From: VRUE01 sp963774555 | GTDB lineage: Bacteria > Actinomycetota > Thermoleophilia > Solirubrobacterales > 70-9 | NCBI GenBank assembly: GCA_963774555.1 | Contig: CAVZFL010000002.1 | Coordinates: 930,001-994,000 of the forward strand | DNA length: 64,000 nt | Reading direction: 5' to 3' | In this document: in pieces, positions 8,111 to 16,457 of the stretch | Position numbering within the stretch: the stretch's first letter is position 1 | Layout of the letters: each line of letters opens with the position of its first letter | Made by a program: the position numbers and the translations under genes | Notes under the pieces: model-generated | Told to the model about the DNA's origin: nothing | What the model saw: the letters and a program-made list of their open reading frames with translations, nothing else | The model's database searches: none

Positions 8111-8138
8111 TTGACACGTCCGCGATCAGGGGTAAATA
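8111..8138 (+). promoter_or_regulatory. Strong vegetative-type promoter of the small gene at 8177
   Basis: A perfect TTGACA (8111-8116) and TAAATA (8133-8138) are separated by 16 nt. The start codon is about 38 nt further on and is preceded by AAGGGAGGT (8162-8170). In a genome where such consensus promoters are rare, this implies high expression of the small protein at 8177. Confidence 0.65.
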
Positions 8139-8176
8139 TCTCCCTACCTGGTTTCAACGATAAGGGAGGTCCGCCC

Positions 8177-8362
8177 GTGGCCAATCACCTCACCCCGTCC
8201 GAGCTTGCCGAGGAGCTTCAGATGAAGCAGCAGGAGGTGATCGGCAAGTGCGTGCAGATGGGCATCCCCATCTTCCACGGCCGCATCGACCGATCTCTCT
8301 TCGAGACTTCCCTGCGCAGCATGGCCGCCCAGGGCCAGCAGCACGGGGCTCGCACCACGTAG
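8177..8362 (+). CDS. Small IF2_N-like / helix-turn-helix protein
   Basis: 61 residues from a GTG with a strong ribosome-binding site (AAGGGAGGT). The core (LTPSELAEELQMKQQEVIGK, then CVQMGIPIFHGRIDRSLFE) resembles the N-terminal helical module of translation initiation factor IF-2 (IF2_N, usually ELAKELGVSSKEVIEKL then LGI). Here it stands alone without the GTPase. It could bind RNA, the ribosome or DNA; a small excisionase-like DNA binder is the main alternative. A near-consensus promoter drives it. I do not know this protein by name. Confidence 0.7.
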   Translation: MANHLTPSELAEELQMKQQEVIGKCVQMGIPIFHGRIDRSLFETSLRSMAAQGQQHGARTT

Positions 8363-8387
8363 CTCTTAACTAGACTCCCCTCCCGCA

Positions 8388-10169
8388 ATGGAGAGGGGAA
8401 CCCACTCGTCCACGCTGGCCGACCTCCTGCCGCTCTCGGCCAAGCTCTACGGCGGCGCCCCGGCGCTGCGCTTCAAGCAGGACGACGCGTGGGTCGTGCG
8501 TAGCTTCGAGCAGGTGCTGGAGACCGTCCGCTCGCTCTCGCAGGGTCTGATCGGCCTCGGCGTCGAGAAGGGCGACAAGGTCTCGATCCTCGGCAACACC
8601 CGGCCCGAGTGGACCTACTTCGACTTCGCCGCGCTCTCCGCCGGCGCCGTGGTCGTGCCGATCTACCAGACCAACTCGCCCGAGGAGTGCCAGTACGTGC
8701 TGGAGAACTCCGACGCCAAGGTCGTCGTCGTCGAGGACGACGAGCAGATGGAGAAGATCCGCGAGATCCGCAGCCGGCTGCCGCTGCTCGAGCACGTCGT
8801 GCGCATGACCGGCTCCAGCGACGACGCGATCTCGCTCGAGGACCTCTCCGCTCGTGGCGCCAGCGGCGACGACGCGGCCTGGGAGGCGCGCTGGCGCTCG
8901 GTCACGCCGGATGACATCTGCACCTTCATCTACACCTCCGGCACGACCGGCCCGCCCAAGGGCTGCATCATCAGCCACGGCAACTACCGGGCGATGCTGG
9001 ACATGGTCAACGAGACCAGCGTGATCGAGGAAGAAGACCTCACCTACCTCTACCTCCCCCTCGCCCACTCCTTCGCCCTGCTGATCCAGCTCGGCAGCTT
9101 CGACCTCGGCGCCACGCTCGCCTACTGGGAGCGCGATCCGCTCAAGATCCTGCCCAACCTGAGCGAACTGAAGCCGACCTACTTCCCCTCGGTGCCGCGC
9201 ATCTTCGAGAAGATCTACACCGCCGCGACCAGCGGCATGGACAAAGAGGGCGGCATCAAAAAGGCGATCTTCAACTGGTCGATCGAGGTCGGCAAGAAGG
9301 TGCGGGCGGCAGAGCGCGCCGACCGCAAGCCGGGCTTCCTGCTGCGCAAGCGCTACGAGTTCGCCGACAAGCAGGTGCTCTCCAAGATCCGCGGCCTCTT
9401 CGGCGGCAACCTGCGGCTCGCGGTCTCCGGCGCCGCTCCGATCAGCCCCGAGATCCTCAGCTTCTTCGACGCCGCCGGCGTGCTCGTGCTCGAGGGCTGG
9501 GGGATGACCGAGACCTCGACCGCGGCGACGATCTCCAAACCCGACGACTTCAAGGTCGGCACGATCGGCAAGCCCTTCCCCGGCTGCGAGATCAAGATCG
9601 CCGAGGACGGCGAGATCCTGGTCAAGGGCCCCAACGTCTTCCAGGGCTACTACAAGAACGAGGAGGCGACCCGGGAGACGATCGTCGACGGCTGGCTGCA
9701 CACCGGCGACATCGGCGAGATCGACTCCGACGGCTTCATCAAGATCACCGGCCGCAAGAAGGACATCATCATCACCGCCGGCGGCAAGAACATCACCCCG
9801 GCCAACCTCGAGAACGAAATCAAGCAGCACCCGCTGGTCTCCCAGTGCGTCGTCGTCGGCGACCGCAAGCCCTACCTCGTCGCCCTGGTCACCCTCGACC
9901 CCGAAGACGCCGCCGCCTACGCCAAGGAGCGCGGCCTGCCCGAGGACCCGGCACAACTGGCCATGAACGGCGACGTGCTCGCTGCGATTGAAGCCCACGT
10001 GGACAAGATCAACGAGAAATTCGCCCGGGTCGAGCAGGTCAAGAAGGTCGCCATCCTCCCCCGGGACCTCTCCCAGGAAAGCGGCGAGCTGACGCCGACC
10101 CTGAAGGTCAAGCGCGCCGTCGTCACCGCCAAGCACGAGCAAGAGATCGAGCAGCTCTACGCGGGCTAG
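8388..10169 (+). CDS. Long-chain fatty-acid-CoA ligase (FadD15-like AMP-forming)
   Basis: 593 residues of the ANL adenylating superfamily. The ATP-binding signature is YTSGTTGPPKGCIISH (about 180-195), the second core motif is GWGMTETSTAA, and the hinge region contains DGWLHTGDIGEIDSDGF and GRKKDIIITAGGKNITP. The linker and long middle insertion fit bacterial long-chain acyl-CoA synthetases that activate free fatty acids at the membrane. The chain length preferred cannot be read. It starts 25 nt after the small IF2_N-like gene, so the two could share the strong promoter at 8111. A hairpin element follows at 10274. Confidence 0.93.
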   Translation: MERGTHSSTLADLLPLSAKLYGGAPALRFKQDDAWVVRSFEQVLETVRSLSQGLIGLGVEKGDKVSILGNTRPEWTYFDFAALSAGAVVVPIYQTNSPEECQYVLENSDAKVVVVEDDEQMEKIREIRSRLPLLEHVVRMTGSSDDAISLEDLSARGASGDDAAWEARWRSVTPDDICTFIYTSGTTGPPKGCIISHGNYRAMLDMVNETSVIEEEDLTYLYLPLAHSFALLIQLGSFDLGATLAYWERDPLKILPNLSELKPTYFPSVPRIFEKIYTAATSGMDKEGGIKKAIFNWSIEVGKKVRAAERADRKPGFLLRKRYEFADKQVLSKIRGLFGGNLRLAVSGAAPISPEILSFFDAAGVLVLEGWGMTETSTAATISKPDDFKVGTIGKPFPGCEIKIAEDGEILVKGPNVFQGYYKNEEATRETIVDGWLHTGDIGEIDSDGFIKITGRKKDIIITAGGKNITPANLENEIKQHPLVSQCVVVGDRKPYLVALVTLDPEDAAAYAKERGLPEDPAQLAMNGDVLAAIEAHVDKINEKFARVEQVKKVAILPRDLSQESGELTPTLKVKRAVVTAKHEQEIEQLYAG

Positions 10170-10273
10170 CCGTGGAGGGATCCTCCCCAAACGCAAGTTC
10201 CGATTCGAAGCTCGGGCGAGCCTGGCTTGCCGTCTCTCTGCGCCAAGCTCAGCTTCCCGCTTCGAACCGAGCA

Positions 10274-10423
10274 GGAGCGCCGTTGCCCCTCAGCGGGAAT
10301 GTCGCCGCAGGCGGCCGCTGCACCCGTGATTCGAGGCGCGGCGGTAGCCGCGCTCTTCGATTGTCGCTAAGCGCGCGGAGCGCGCGTGCGACATCAATTC
10401 CCGCTGAGGGGCAACGGCGCTCC
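10274..10423. repeat. Structured intergenic repeat, family C, copy 1
   Basis: A perfect 27-bp inverted repeat (10274-10300 with 10397-10423; arm begins GGAGCGCCGTTGCCCCTC) encloses a 96-nt core. The core closes with GTCGC/GCGAC and has three internal hairpins: GCAG/CTGC, GCGCGGC-GGTA-GCCGCGC, and GCGCGC-GGA-GCGCGC. Copy 2 at 23352-23501 has nearly the same core but a different, again perfectly paired, outer stem and third hairpin. It sits between two convergent genes, so it may end transcription in both directions. I do not recognise it as a known RNA. Confidence 0.85.
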
Positions 10424-10437
10424 CCTCCGATTTGGGA

Positions 10438-11691
10438 CTAGGAGGCCTCGCCGGACTGGCGCAGGAGGACCGACGTCGTCTGCTCCAGCACGCGGCGCCA
10501 GGCGGAGGACTGCTCGGGCTCCTCTTCCGCGGCCCGCTCGACGACGCGGGTGACGCGGCGGCCGGAGATCTCGAGGCCGTGGCGTTCGGCGATCTCCCTG
10601 TAGCGCTCGTAGTCCTTGGCCAGGGTCGCCGTAACCGATTCGAAGCCGTGGCGGCCGATCCGCAGGCGCCGCGAGTAGTCCATGATCGGGGTGCCGAACA
10701 TCAGCTCGTCGTTGGGCTCGGGCTCGACCAGGATGATGTCGACGCCCGGGTACTTCTCCTCCCACTGGGCGACCGCCTCGTGCAGGCGGGCATGGGCGAT
10801 CAGGCGGAAGGTCTGGTTGGCGATCGCCGGCAGGCCCATGTCGGAAACACGCCGCACGCGCGTCCCGAAGACGGTCGGGATCGTCTTCTCGAAGTCGTTG
10901 ACAAAGGGCACGAGGGGGTTGACGACGACGATGAACTTGGCCCCCTTCTCGACCGCGATGTCGACGTTGGTGGTCGAGCGGATGCCGCCGTCGATCAGCT
11001 GGCGGCCCTTGAGGTCGACCGGCTTGTAGACGACCGGCAGCGCGGTCGAGCACTGGATCGCCTTGGAGACCGGCACGTCGTTCCAGCCCTCCTCGCCAAA
11101 GACGATCCGCTCGCAGGTGTCGAGGTCGGTGGCGGTCAGGTAGAGCTCTTTGTCGAGCAGGCGGAAGTCATCGATGCGGCCGTCTTCGGCGAGCGCTTCC
11201 TCGACGTAGTCGGCGATGCCGCTGTTCGAGTAAAAGCCGGTCGGCAGCGCCTCGGCGAGGCCGACGCCGATGTCGATCGCCGAGAACTCCCCCATCCCGG
11301 CCAGGCTGCGCAACAGCTCCAGCGAGCGCAGCGGCAGCATCGCCGCCTTCTGCAGAAAGCCGAGGTAGTTGGGCCGCAGCACCCGGTCGAGGTTGAGGTC
11401 TTCGAGGTCGGAGGGAATGCGACGGTTGATCACCTGCATCATCTCGTCGGGGGTGACGCCATTGACCAGCATCGAGGCGACGAAGGAGCCGGCGCTGGTG
11501 CCGACGTAGACGTCGAAGTTGTTGACCGTGCTGTTGACCGCCAGCAGGTCAAGGGCGCGCAGGGCGCCGATCTCGTAGACCCCGCCGGTGAAGCCGCCGC
11601 CGCCGAGCACGAGGGCGGTCTTGGATGGGCGTTTGCGGCTGCGGCGTCGCCGCGGTTGCGACTCGATGTCCACAACTTTGCCCATAAACAT
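10438..11691 (-). CDS. Patatin-like phospholipase
   Basis: 417 residues. The patatin domain covers about 25-300: the oxyanion-hole glycines (LVLGGGGFTGGVYEIGAL), the nucleophile elbow GTSAGS, and the catalytic Asp in IDGGIRS. Patatins are Ser-Asp dyad lipid acyl hydrolases. The C-terminal 100 residues are charged and unassigned. An ATG two codons downstream (11685) is an alternative start. It is divergent from the carboxypeptidase gene with only 15 nt between the two chosen starts. Confidence 0.92.
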   Translation of the reverse strand: MFMGKVVDIESQPRRRRSRKRPSKTALVLGGGGFTGGVYEIGALRALDLLAVNSTVNNFDVYVGTSAGSFVASMLVNGVTPDEMMQVINRRIPSDLEDLNLDRVLRPNYLGFLQKAAMLPLRSLELLRSLAGMGEFSAIDIGVGLAEALPTGFYSNSGIADYVEEALAEDGRIDDFRLLDKELYLTATDLDTCERIVFGEEGWNDVPVSKAIQCSTALPVVYKPVDLKGRQLIDGGIRSTTNVDIAVEKGAKFIVVVNPLVPFVNDFEKTIPTVFGTRVRRVSDMGLPAIANQTFRLIAHARLHEAVAQWEEKYPGVDIILVEPEPNDELMFGTPIMDYSRRLRIGRHGFESVTATLAKDYERYREIAERHGLEISGRRVTRVVERAAEEEPEQSSAWRRVLEQTTSVLLRQSGEAS

Positions 11692-11706
11692 GCATTATCT
11701 CACTAA
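11692..11706. promoter_or_regulatory. 15-nt gap between two divergent starts with symmetric -10-like sequence
   Basis: The gap contains GCATTATC on the plus strand, which reads GATAATGC on the minus strand. Each reading places a -10-like hexamer (CATTAT or GATAAT) within about 5-11 nt of a start codon. Both mRNAs would then be leaderless or nearly so, from a shared bidirectional promoter. This depends on both start codons being correct. Confidence 0.3.
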
Positions 11707-12960
11707 GTGAGGCGGACCCCGGCAATCTTTGCCGCGATTTGTGCGCTGCTTGCGGCGCTCTTGGTCGCAACGGCCGCGCAGGCGGCTGCCCCGGAAGGCT
11801 TCTGCGCAACGCTCCGTTCCCGGCTCGTCCGCGGCGGGGGCGGCGCCAGCGGCCTCTACGTCGTCGACGCCGAAACCGGCCAGCCGGTCTGTGCCCGCGC
11901 GGCCGGCCGGCCGCGACCGCTGGCCTCGAACATGAAGCTGTTCACCACCTCGACCGCGCTCGCTCGACTGGGAACCCAGGCGCGGATCGAAACCAAGGTC
12001 GAGGCCGACGGGCCGATCGATCGCAACGGCGTGCTGCACGGCAGCCTCTACCTGGTCGGCGGCGGCGACCCGACCCTGGGCACGCCCTCCTTCTACAACC
12101 GCTTCCTCGGCGGCCTCGGCACCGACATCTTCGCGCTCAAGCGCCAGATCCGCGAAGCCGGCATCCAATCGATCACCGGCCGCCTCTACGCCGACGACAG
12201 CGTCTTCGACCGGCTGCGCGGGGTGGCGGACTCCGGCTACGCAACCAGCTCCGAAATCGGCCCGCTATCGGGGCTCTCCTTCAACTCCGGCTACAGCACC
12301 CCCAGCGCCTACGGCTTTGCCAGCGACCCGGCCAAGACTGCGGCAGCGACGCTGGTGAGCGCCCTGCGCAGCGCCGGCATCGGCGTGCCGGCGAAGGTTG
12401 CGCTCGGAACCGCTCCCCCAATTGCAAACGAGATCGCCCACCTCGAATCGCCACCGCTGACGGCGATCGTCAACACCACCGACGTCTACTCCGACAACTT
12501 CTTCGCCGAGATGCTGATCAAGCTGCTCGGCGCCCGCTTCGGCGGCGCCGGCACCACCGCGGCCGGCGCCGAAGTGGTCGAGCGCTTCGCCCGCGCCCAC
12601 GGCTCGGGCGTGCACGCGGTCGACGGCTCGGGCCTGACCCGCTCCAACCGCGCCTCGCCGACCCAGGTTGTCGACCTGCTCGAGTCGATGCGCGAAACCG
12701 CCGTCGGCGACGAATTCATCCAGGACCTGGCGCTGACCGGCCACGAGGGCACCGTCGCCGACCGCATGCACGGGACCGCCGCCTACGGCCGCTGCCGCAC
12801 CAAGACCGGCACGATCAACTCCGTCAGCAACCTCTCCGGCTACTGCTTCAACCGCGACGGCAAGATCATGATCTTCTCGATCCTGATGGCCGGCGTCCGC
12901 GACCTCGGTCTCGCCCACCTCGAGCAGGACCTGATCGCCGCCGAAATCGCGTCCTACTGA
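11707..12960 (+). CDS. dacB: D-Ala-D-Ala carboxypeptidase/endopeptidase, PBP4 (peptidase S13) family
   Basis: 417 residues from a GTG. A signal peptide (AIFAAICALLAALLVATAAQA) precedes the penicillin-binding domain. Active-site motifs are SNMK (SxxK), SDN (SxN) in TTDVYSDNFFAEML, and KTG in CRTKTGTINSVSNLSG. The family trims or cleaves peptidoglycan cross-links outside the membrane. The order of motifs and length match the S13 class; D-alanyl specificity is inferred from the family. Confidence 0.93.
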   Translation: MRRTPAIFAAICALLAALLVATAAQAAAPEGFCATLRSRLVRGGGGASGLYVVDAETGQPVCARAAGRPRPLASNMKLFTTSTALARLGTQARIETKVEADGPIDRNGVLHGSLYLVGGGDPTLGTPSFYNRFLGGLGTDIFALKRQIREAGIQSITGRLYADDSVFDRLRGVADSGYATSSEIGPLSGLSFNSGYSTPSAYGFASDPAKTAAATLVSALRSAGIGVPAKVALGTAPPIANEIAHLESPPLTAIVNTTDVYSDNFFAEMLIKLLGARFGGAGTTAAGAEVVERFARAHGSGVHAVDGSGLTRSNRASPTQVVDLLESMRETAVGDEFIQDLALTGHEGTVADRMHGTAAYGRCRTKTGTINSVSNLSGYCFNRDGKIMIFSILMAGVRDLGLAHLEQDLIAAEIASY

Positions 12961-12967
12961 TGGCCCT

Positions 12968-13165
12968 TTACTGCAGGCGCTTCTTCTCGCGGCGTTTCGC
13001 CCGCTCGTCTAGAAAGTGGAATACAGCGAACACAGAAAAGAAGCCGAGCAGACCCACCGCCTGCATTGCTGCCTCGCTCGAATCGTGGAAGAGAACGGCA
13101 CCGCCCAACATGATCGCCATGCCAGTGGCGAGGCCAGCAGCGATATGACGTCGGCTACCACCCAT
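12968..13165 (-). CDS. Small membrane protein, function unknown
   Basis: 65 residues with a strong ribosome-binding site (AAAGGAGGGG) just before the ATG. Two hydrophobic segments (IAAGLATGMAIMLGGAVLF and VGLLGFFSVFAVFHFL) are followed by a basic tail (DERAKRREKKRL), so the C-terminus is probably cytoplasmic. It follows another small membrane protein on the same strand by 30 nt. No family is recognised. Confidence 0.6.
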   Translation of the reverse strand: MGGSRRHIAAGLATGMAIMLGGAVLFHDSSEAAMQAVGLLGFFSVFAVFHFLDERAKRREKKRLQ

Positions 13166-13195
13166 GACCCCTCCTTTCTATACAGACAACAAGTT

Positions 13196-13423
13196 TCAGA
13201 AAAGGTAGCGCACAGCAAACTCGACCGCCGCCACGAAGCCGCCGACAAACCCGCCCACATAACCATCCGTCAACGCCCGATCGCCAAGGTCCCGCCGTGA
13301 CCAGCCAAGCGCCAAGGCGACGACTCCCATCACCACGCTCCCAAGCAACACTCCGGCTCCCACAGCGGCGGCCGCTTCCTCAATCGCAGTTGTAAACGAG
13401 CCGACGACCCCGACGAGCGTCAT
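13196..13423 (-). CDS. Small glycine-rich membrane protein, function unknown
   Basis: 75 residues with two predicted membrane segments: one at about 10-40 rich in Ala/Gly/Val, and GYVGGFVGGFVAAVEFAV near the C-terminus, which has a glycine-zipper spacing. It is upstream of and co-directional with the 65-residue membrane protein, suggesting a two-gene unit. Coding status rests on length and hydrophobic pattern only. Confidence 0.5.
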   Translation of the reverse strand: MTLVGVVGSFTTAIEEAAAAVGAGVLLGSVVMGVVALALGWSRRDLGDRALTDGYVGGFVGGFVAAVEFAVRYLF

Positions 13424-13528
13424 GCCTCGACCCTGCCGGGAGCCGATTCACGCGTGGCGCGCAGAATACGCCGGGAGCGTGCCGTCTCTGAATCCGGTCC
13501 CGTGACGCGGCACCTAGAATCGGTCGCC

Positions 13529-14338
13529 ATGCGCGTTCTGCTGACCAACGACGACGGCATTTCGGCCCCTGGCCTGCAGGCGGCCCGCAAGGCGCTGCGC
13601 GAGATCGAGGGCGTCGAGGTCGACGTGATCGCTCCCGACTCGAACCGCAGCGCCACAGCGCGCAGCATCACGACTCGCTCGCCGCTGACGGTCGAGGAGG
13701 TCGAGTTCGGAGACGGGGACAAGGGCTACGCGACCGACGGCACGCCGGTCGACTGCGTGCGCTTCGCCGAGCTGGGGCTGGTCGGCCACCGGCCCGACCT
13801 GATCTTCTCGGGGATCAACCACGGTGCCAACCTCGGCGACGACATCACCTACTCGGGCACCGTCGCCGCCGCCTTCGAGGGGATCGTGCTCGGCATCCCT
13901 GCAGTGGCCTTCTCGCAGCAATCCTCTGGCGGCGGCATGGGATACGTCAGCGGCCGCTTCGAGTTCGGCGCCGTGGCGGCGTTCGCGGCCGAGATGGTTC
14001 GGAGACTGATCGACGAGCCGGTGCCCGAGGCGACGCTGATCAACGTCAACTGCCCCGCCGGCGAGCCCCGGGGAATCGAGGTGACCAAGCTCGGCAAACG
14101 GATCTACAACGACGAGCTGAAGCTGGTCGGCGAGGACGGCGAGCGACGCCACTACGAGATCTACGGCTGGCAGCCCGGCTATGAGGAGATCGAGGGGACC
14201 GACCTCAACGCCGTCGCCAAGGGACGGATCTCGGTCACCCCGATCCACTTCGACCTCACCGACCACGGTGGGCTCGAGCGGCTGCGCGGCTGGGGCTTCG
14301 AGGAGATGCTGGCGGCGAGCGTCCCAAGCTCGGTGTGA
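13529..14338 (+). CDS. surE: 5'-nucleotidase SurE
   Basis: 269 residues from the ATG at 13529, which gives the canonical SurE N-terminus MRVLLTNDDGISAPGL with the Asp-Asp metal pair. Further family motifs are APDSNRSATARSIT, TDGTPVDCVRFAE and SGINHGANLGDDITYSGTVA. SurE removes phosphate from nucleoside monophosphates and survival-related substrates using a divalent metal. The upstream extension to 13454 lacks family similarity. The stop overlaps the ligA GTG by 4 nt, so ligA is translationally coupled. Confidence 0.95.
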   Translation: MRVLLTNDDGISAPGLQAARKALREIEGVEVDVIAPDSNRSATARSITTRSPLTVEEVEFGDGDKGYATDGTPVDCVRFAELGLVGHRPDLIFSGINHGANLGDDITYSGTVAAAFEGIVLGIPAVAFSQQSSGGGMGYVSGRFEFGAVAAFAAEMVRRLIDEPVPEATLINVNCPAGEPRGIEVTKLGKRIYNDELKLVGEDGERRHYEIYGWQPGYEEIEGTDLNAVAKGRISVTPIHFDLTDHGGLERLRGWGFEEMLAASVPSSV

Positions 14339-16356
14339 GCGGGCCGACGCCCGAGCAGCGGGCCGAGGAGCTGCGGCGCGATCTGGCGGAGCACAACCGC
14401 CGCTATTACGTCCTCGACGATCCGATCCTCGACGACGACGAATACGACGGCCTGATCGACGAGCTGCGGGCGATCGAGGCAGACCATCCCGAGCTGCTCA
14501 CCCCCGACTCGCCGACGCAGCGGGTCGGCGCCCCTCCGCTCGACCGCTTCGAGCAGGTCGAGCACGCCGAGCCGATGCTCTCGCTCGGCAACGCCCGCAA
14601 CGAGGAGGAGCTGAGAGCCTGGGAGACGCGCATTCGCAACCACCTGAAGCGGCTCGACATCAGCGCCTCGGAGTTCAGCTACACGACCGAGCCGAAGATC
14701 GACGGGCTGGCGATCTCGCTCACCTACGAGGACGGAGTCTTTATCCGCGGCGCCACCCGTGGCGACGGCAGGATCGGCGAGGACGTCACCCGCAACCTGC
14801 GCACGATCGGCGCGATCCCGCTGCGGATCGAGGACGCACCTCCGCTGGTCGAGGTGCGCGGCGAGGCCTACCTGCCGATCGCCGAGTTCAGGGCGCTGAA
14901 CGAACGCCGCGCCGAGGCGGGCGAACCGACCTTCGCCAACCCGCGCAACTCGGCCGCCGGCTCAATTCGCCAGCTCGACCCGGCGCTGGCCGCCGAACGG
15001 CCGCTCTCGGTCTGGTGCTATGGAATCGGGGCGACGAGCGGTCTCGACCTCGCCACCCACAGCGACGAGGTCGCCTGGCTCGGCGAGCGCGGCTTCAGGG
15101 TCAACCCCGACACCGAGCACCACCCCGAGATCGAGTCGGTGGTCAAGCGCTGCAGGTGGTGGGAGGAGCGCCGCGAGCAGCTCGACTACGAGATCGACGG
15201 CGTCGTGGTCAAGGTCGACGAGCGGGCGTTGTGGCGCGAGCTCGGCGTGGTCGGGCGCGAGCCGCGCTGGGCGATCGCCTGGAAGTTCGCGCCGACGACG
15301 GCGACGACAAAGCTGCTCGACGTGGTCTGGAACGTCGGCCGCACCGGCCACCTCGTTCCCTTCGCGATGCTGGAGCCGGTCCACGTCGGCGGCGTCACCG
15401 TCTCCACCGCGACCCTCCACAACGAGGAGGACCTGGCGCGCAAGGACGTCCGGGTAGGCGACGACGTGGTCGTGATGCGCGCCGGCGACGTGATCCCGCA
15501 GGTGGTGGCGCCGATGGTCCAGCGGCGACCGAAGGGGACGCGGCGGGTGAAGCCGCCGAAGAGATGCCCGGCCTGCGGGACCCCCGTCGAAAAGCCCGAG
15601 GACGCCGTCTTCTCGATCTGCCCCAACCGATCCGGCTGTCCCGGCCAGTCCTTCCAGCACGTCAAGCACTTCGTCAGCAAGGGGGCGATGGACATCGACG
15701 GCCTCGGCGAGAAGCAGGCGATGCGCTTCCTCCAGGAGGGCCTGATCGAGGACGTCGCTGACATCTACGAGCTGGACGAGGAGCAGCTGGCCGGGCTCGA
15801 GGGCTTCGGCGAGGTCTCCGCGCGCAACCTGGTGGCGGCGATCGACGCTTCGCGCTCCCGCCCCTTCAAACGGGTGCTCTACGCGCTCGGCCTGCCAGGG
15901 GTCGGCTACGTCACGGCGGAGGCGCTGGCCGACCACTTCGGCTCGATCGACGCCCTGCACACCGCCGACCCCGAGCAGATCGAGGAGGTCGAGGGCGTCG
16001 GCCCGATCATGGCCGTGCAGATCGCCGAGTCCCTCGCCGACGAGCCGACGTGGGCCCTGGTCGAGAAGCTGCGCGAGAGGGGGCTGCGCCTCGAACAGGA
16101 CGCCTCCGAACGGCGCGCAAGCGGTGGCCCGCTGGAAGGCAAGACCCTGGTCCTCACCGGCACCCTCCCCGAGCTGACCCGCGAGGAGGCCGGCGCGCTG
16201 ATCAAGGCGGCGGGAGGCAAGATCGTCAACTCGGTCTCGAAGAAGACCGACTACGTGGTCGCCGGCGAGAACCCCGGCTCGAAGCTGGCCAAGGCGGAGG
16301 AACTGGGCCTGGAGACGATCGACGAAGTCGGTCTGCAGGCGCTGCTGAACCGGTAG
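14335..16356 (+). CDS. ligA: NAD-dependent DNA ligase LigA
   Basis: 673 residues from a GTG overlapping the surE stop. The adenylation lysine is Lys121 in TEPKIDGLAISL. The OB fold follows. The Cys4 zinc finger is visible as CPACGTPVEKPEDAVFSICP and SGCPGQ, followed by helix-hairpin-helix repeats, and a C-terminal BRCT domain starts near residue 597 (LEGKTLVLTGTLPELTREEA). It seals nicks during replication and repair. Length and domain order are complete. Confidence 0.97.
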   Translation: MSGPTPEQRAEELRRDLAEHNRRYYVLDDPILDDDEYDGLIDELRAIEADHPELLTPDSPTQRVGAPPLDRFEQVEHAEPMLSLGNARNEEELRAWETRIRNHLKRLDISASEFSYTTEPKIDGLAISLTYEDGVFIRGATRGDGRIGEDVTRNLRTIGAIPLRIEDAPPLVEVRGEAYLPIAEFRALNERRAEAGEPTFANPRNSAAGSIRQLDPALAAERPLSVWCYGIGATSGLDLATHSDEVAWLGERGFRVNPDTEHHPEIESVVKRCRWWEERREQLDYEIDGVVVKVDERALWRELGVVGREPRWAIAWKFAPTTATTKLLDVVWNVGRTGHLVPFAMLEPVHVGGVTVSTATLHNEEDLARKDVRVGDDVVVMRAGDVIPQVVAPMVQRRPKGTRRVKPPKRCPACGTPVEKPEDAVFSICPNRSGCPGQSFQHVKHFVSKGAMDIDGLGEKQAMRFLQEGLIEDVADIYELDEEQLAGLEGFGEVSARNLVAAIDASRSRPFKRVLYALGLPGVGYVTAEALADHFGSIDALHTADPEQIEEVEGVGPIMAVQIAESLADEPTWALVEKLRERGLRLEQDASERRASGGPLEGKTLVLTGTLPELTREEAGALIKAAGGKIVNSVSKKTDYVVAGENPGSKLAKAEELGLETIDEVGLQALLNR

Positions 16357-16399
16357 ACCGCACCGCGCAACAGGGCAACCAGTCGGGGCTGTGGAGCGA

Positions 16400-16426
16400 A
16401 TGATCAAGTATCTTTGATCATTTATT
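16400..16426. repeat. Short AT-rich inverted repeat upstream of a secreted protein gene
   Basis: AATGATCAA and TTGATCATT flank a few bases of loop, about 35-50 nt before the ATG at 16458. It is AT-rich unlike the surrounding DNA and lies where either a terminator of ligA or an operator of the next gene could be. Confidence 0.45.
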
Positions 16427-16457
16427 GGCGAATGCCCCTCACTAGACAGGAGACCCC

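Noticed and set aside
8370..10196. A 608-codon minus-strand open frame
   Set aside because: Antisense to the acyl-CoA ligase, whose AMP-binding motifs are unambiguous.
10274..10423. Family C element as a REP/RAYT-type transposable repeat
   Set aside because: No REP-associated tyrosine transposase is in the window, and the elements are longer with a multi-hairpin core; kept as unexplained.
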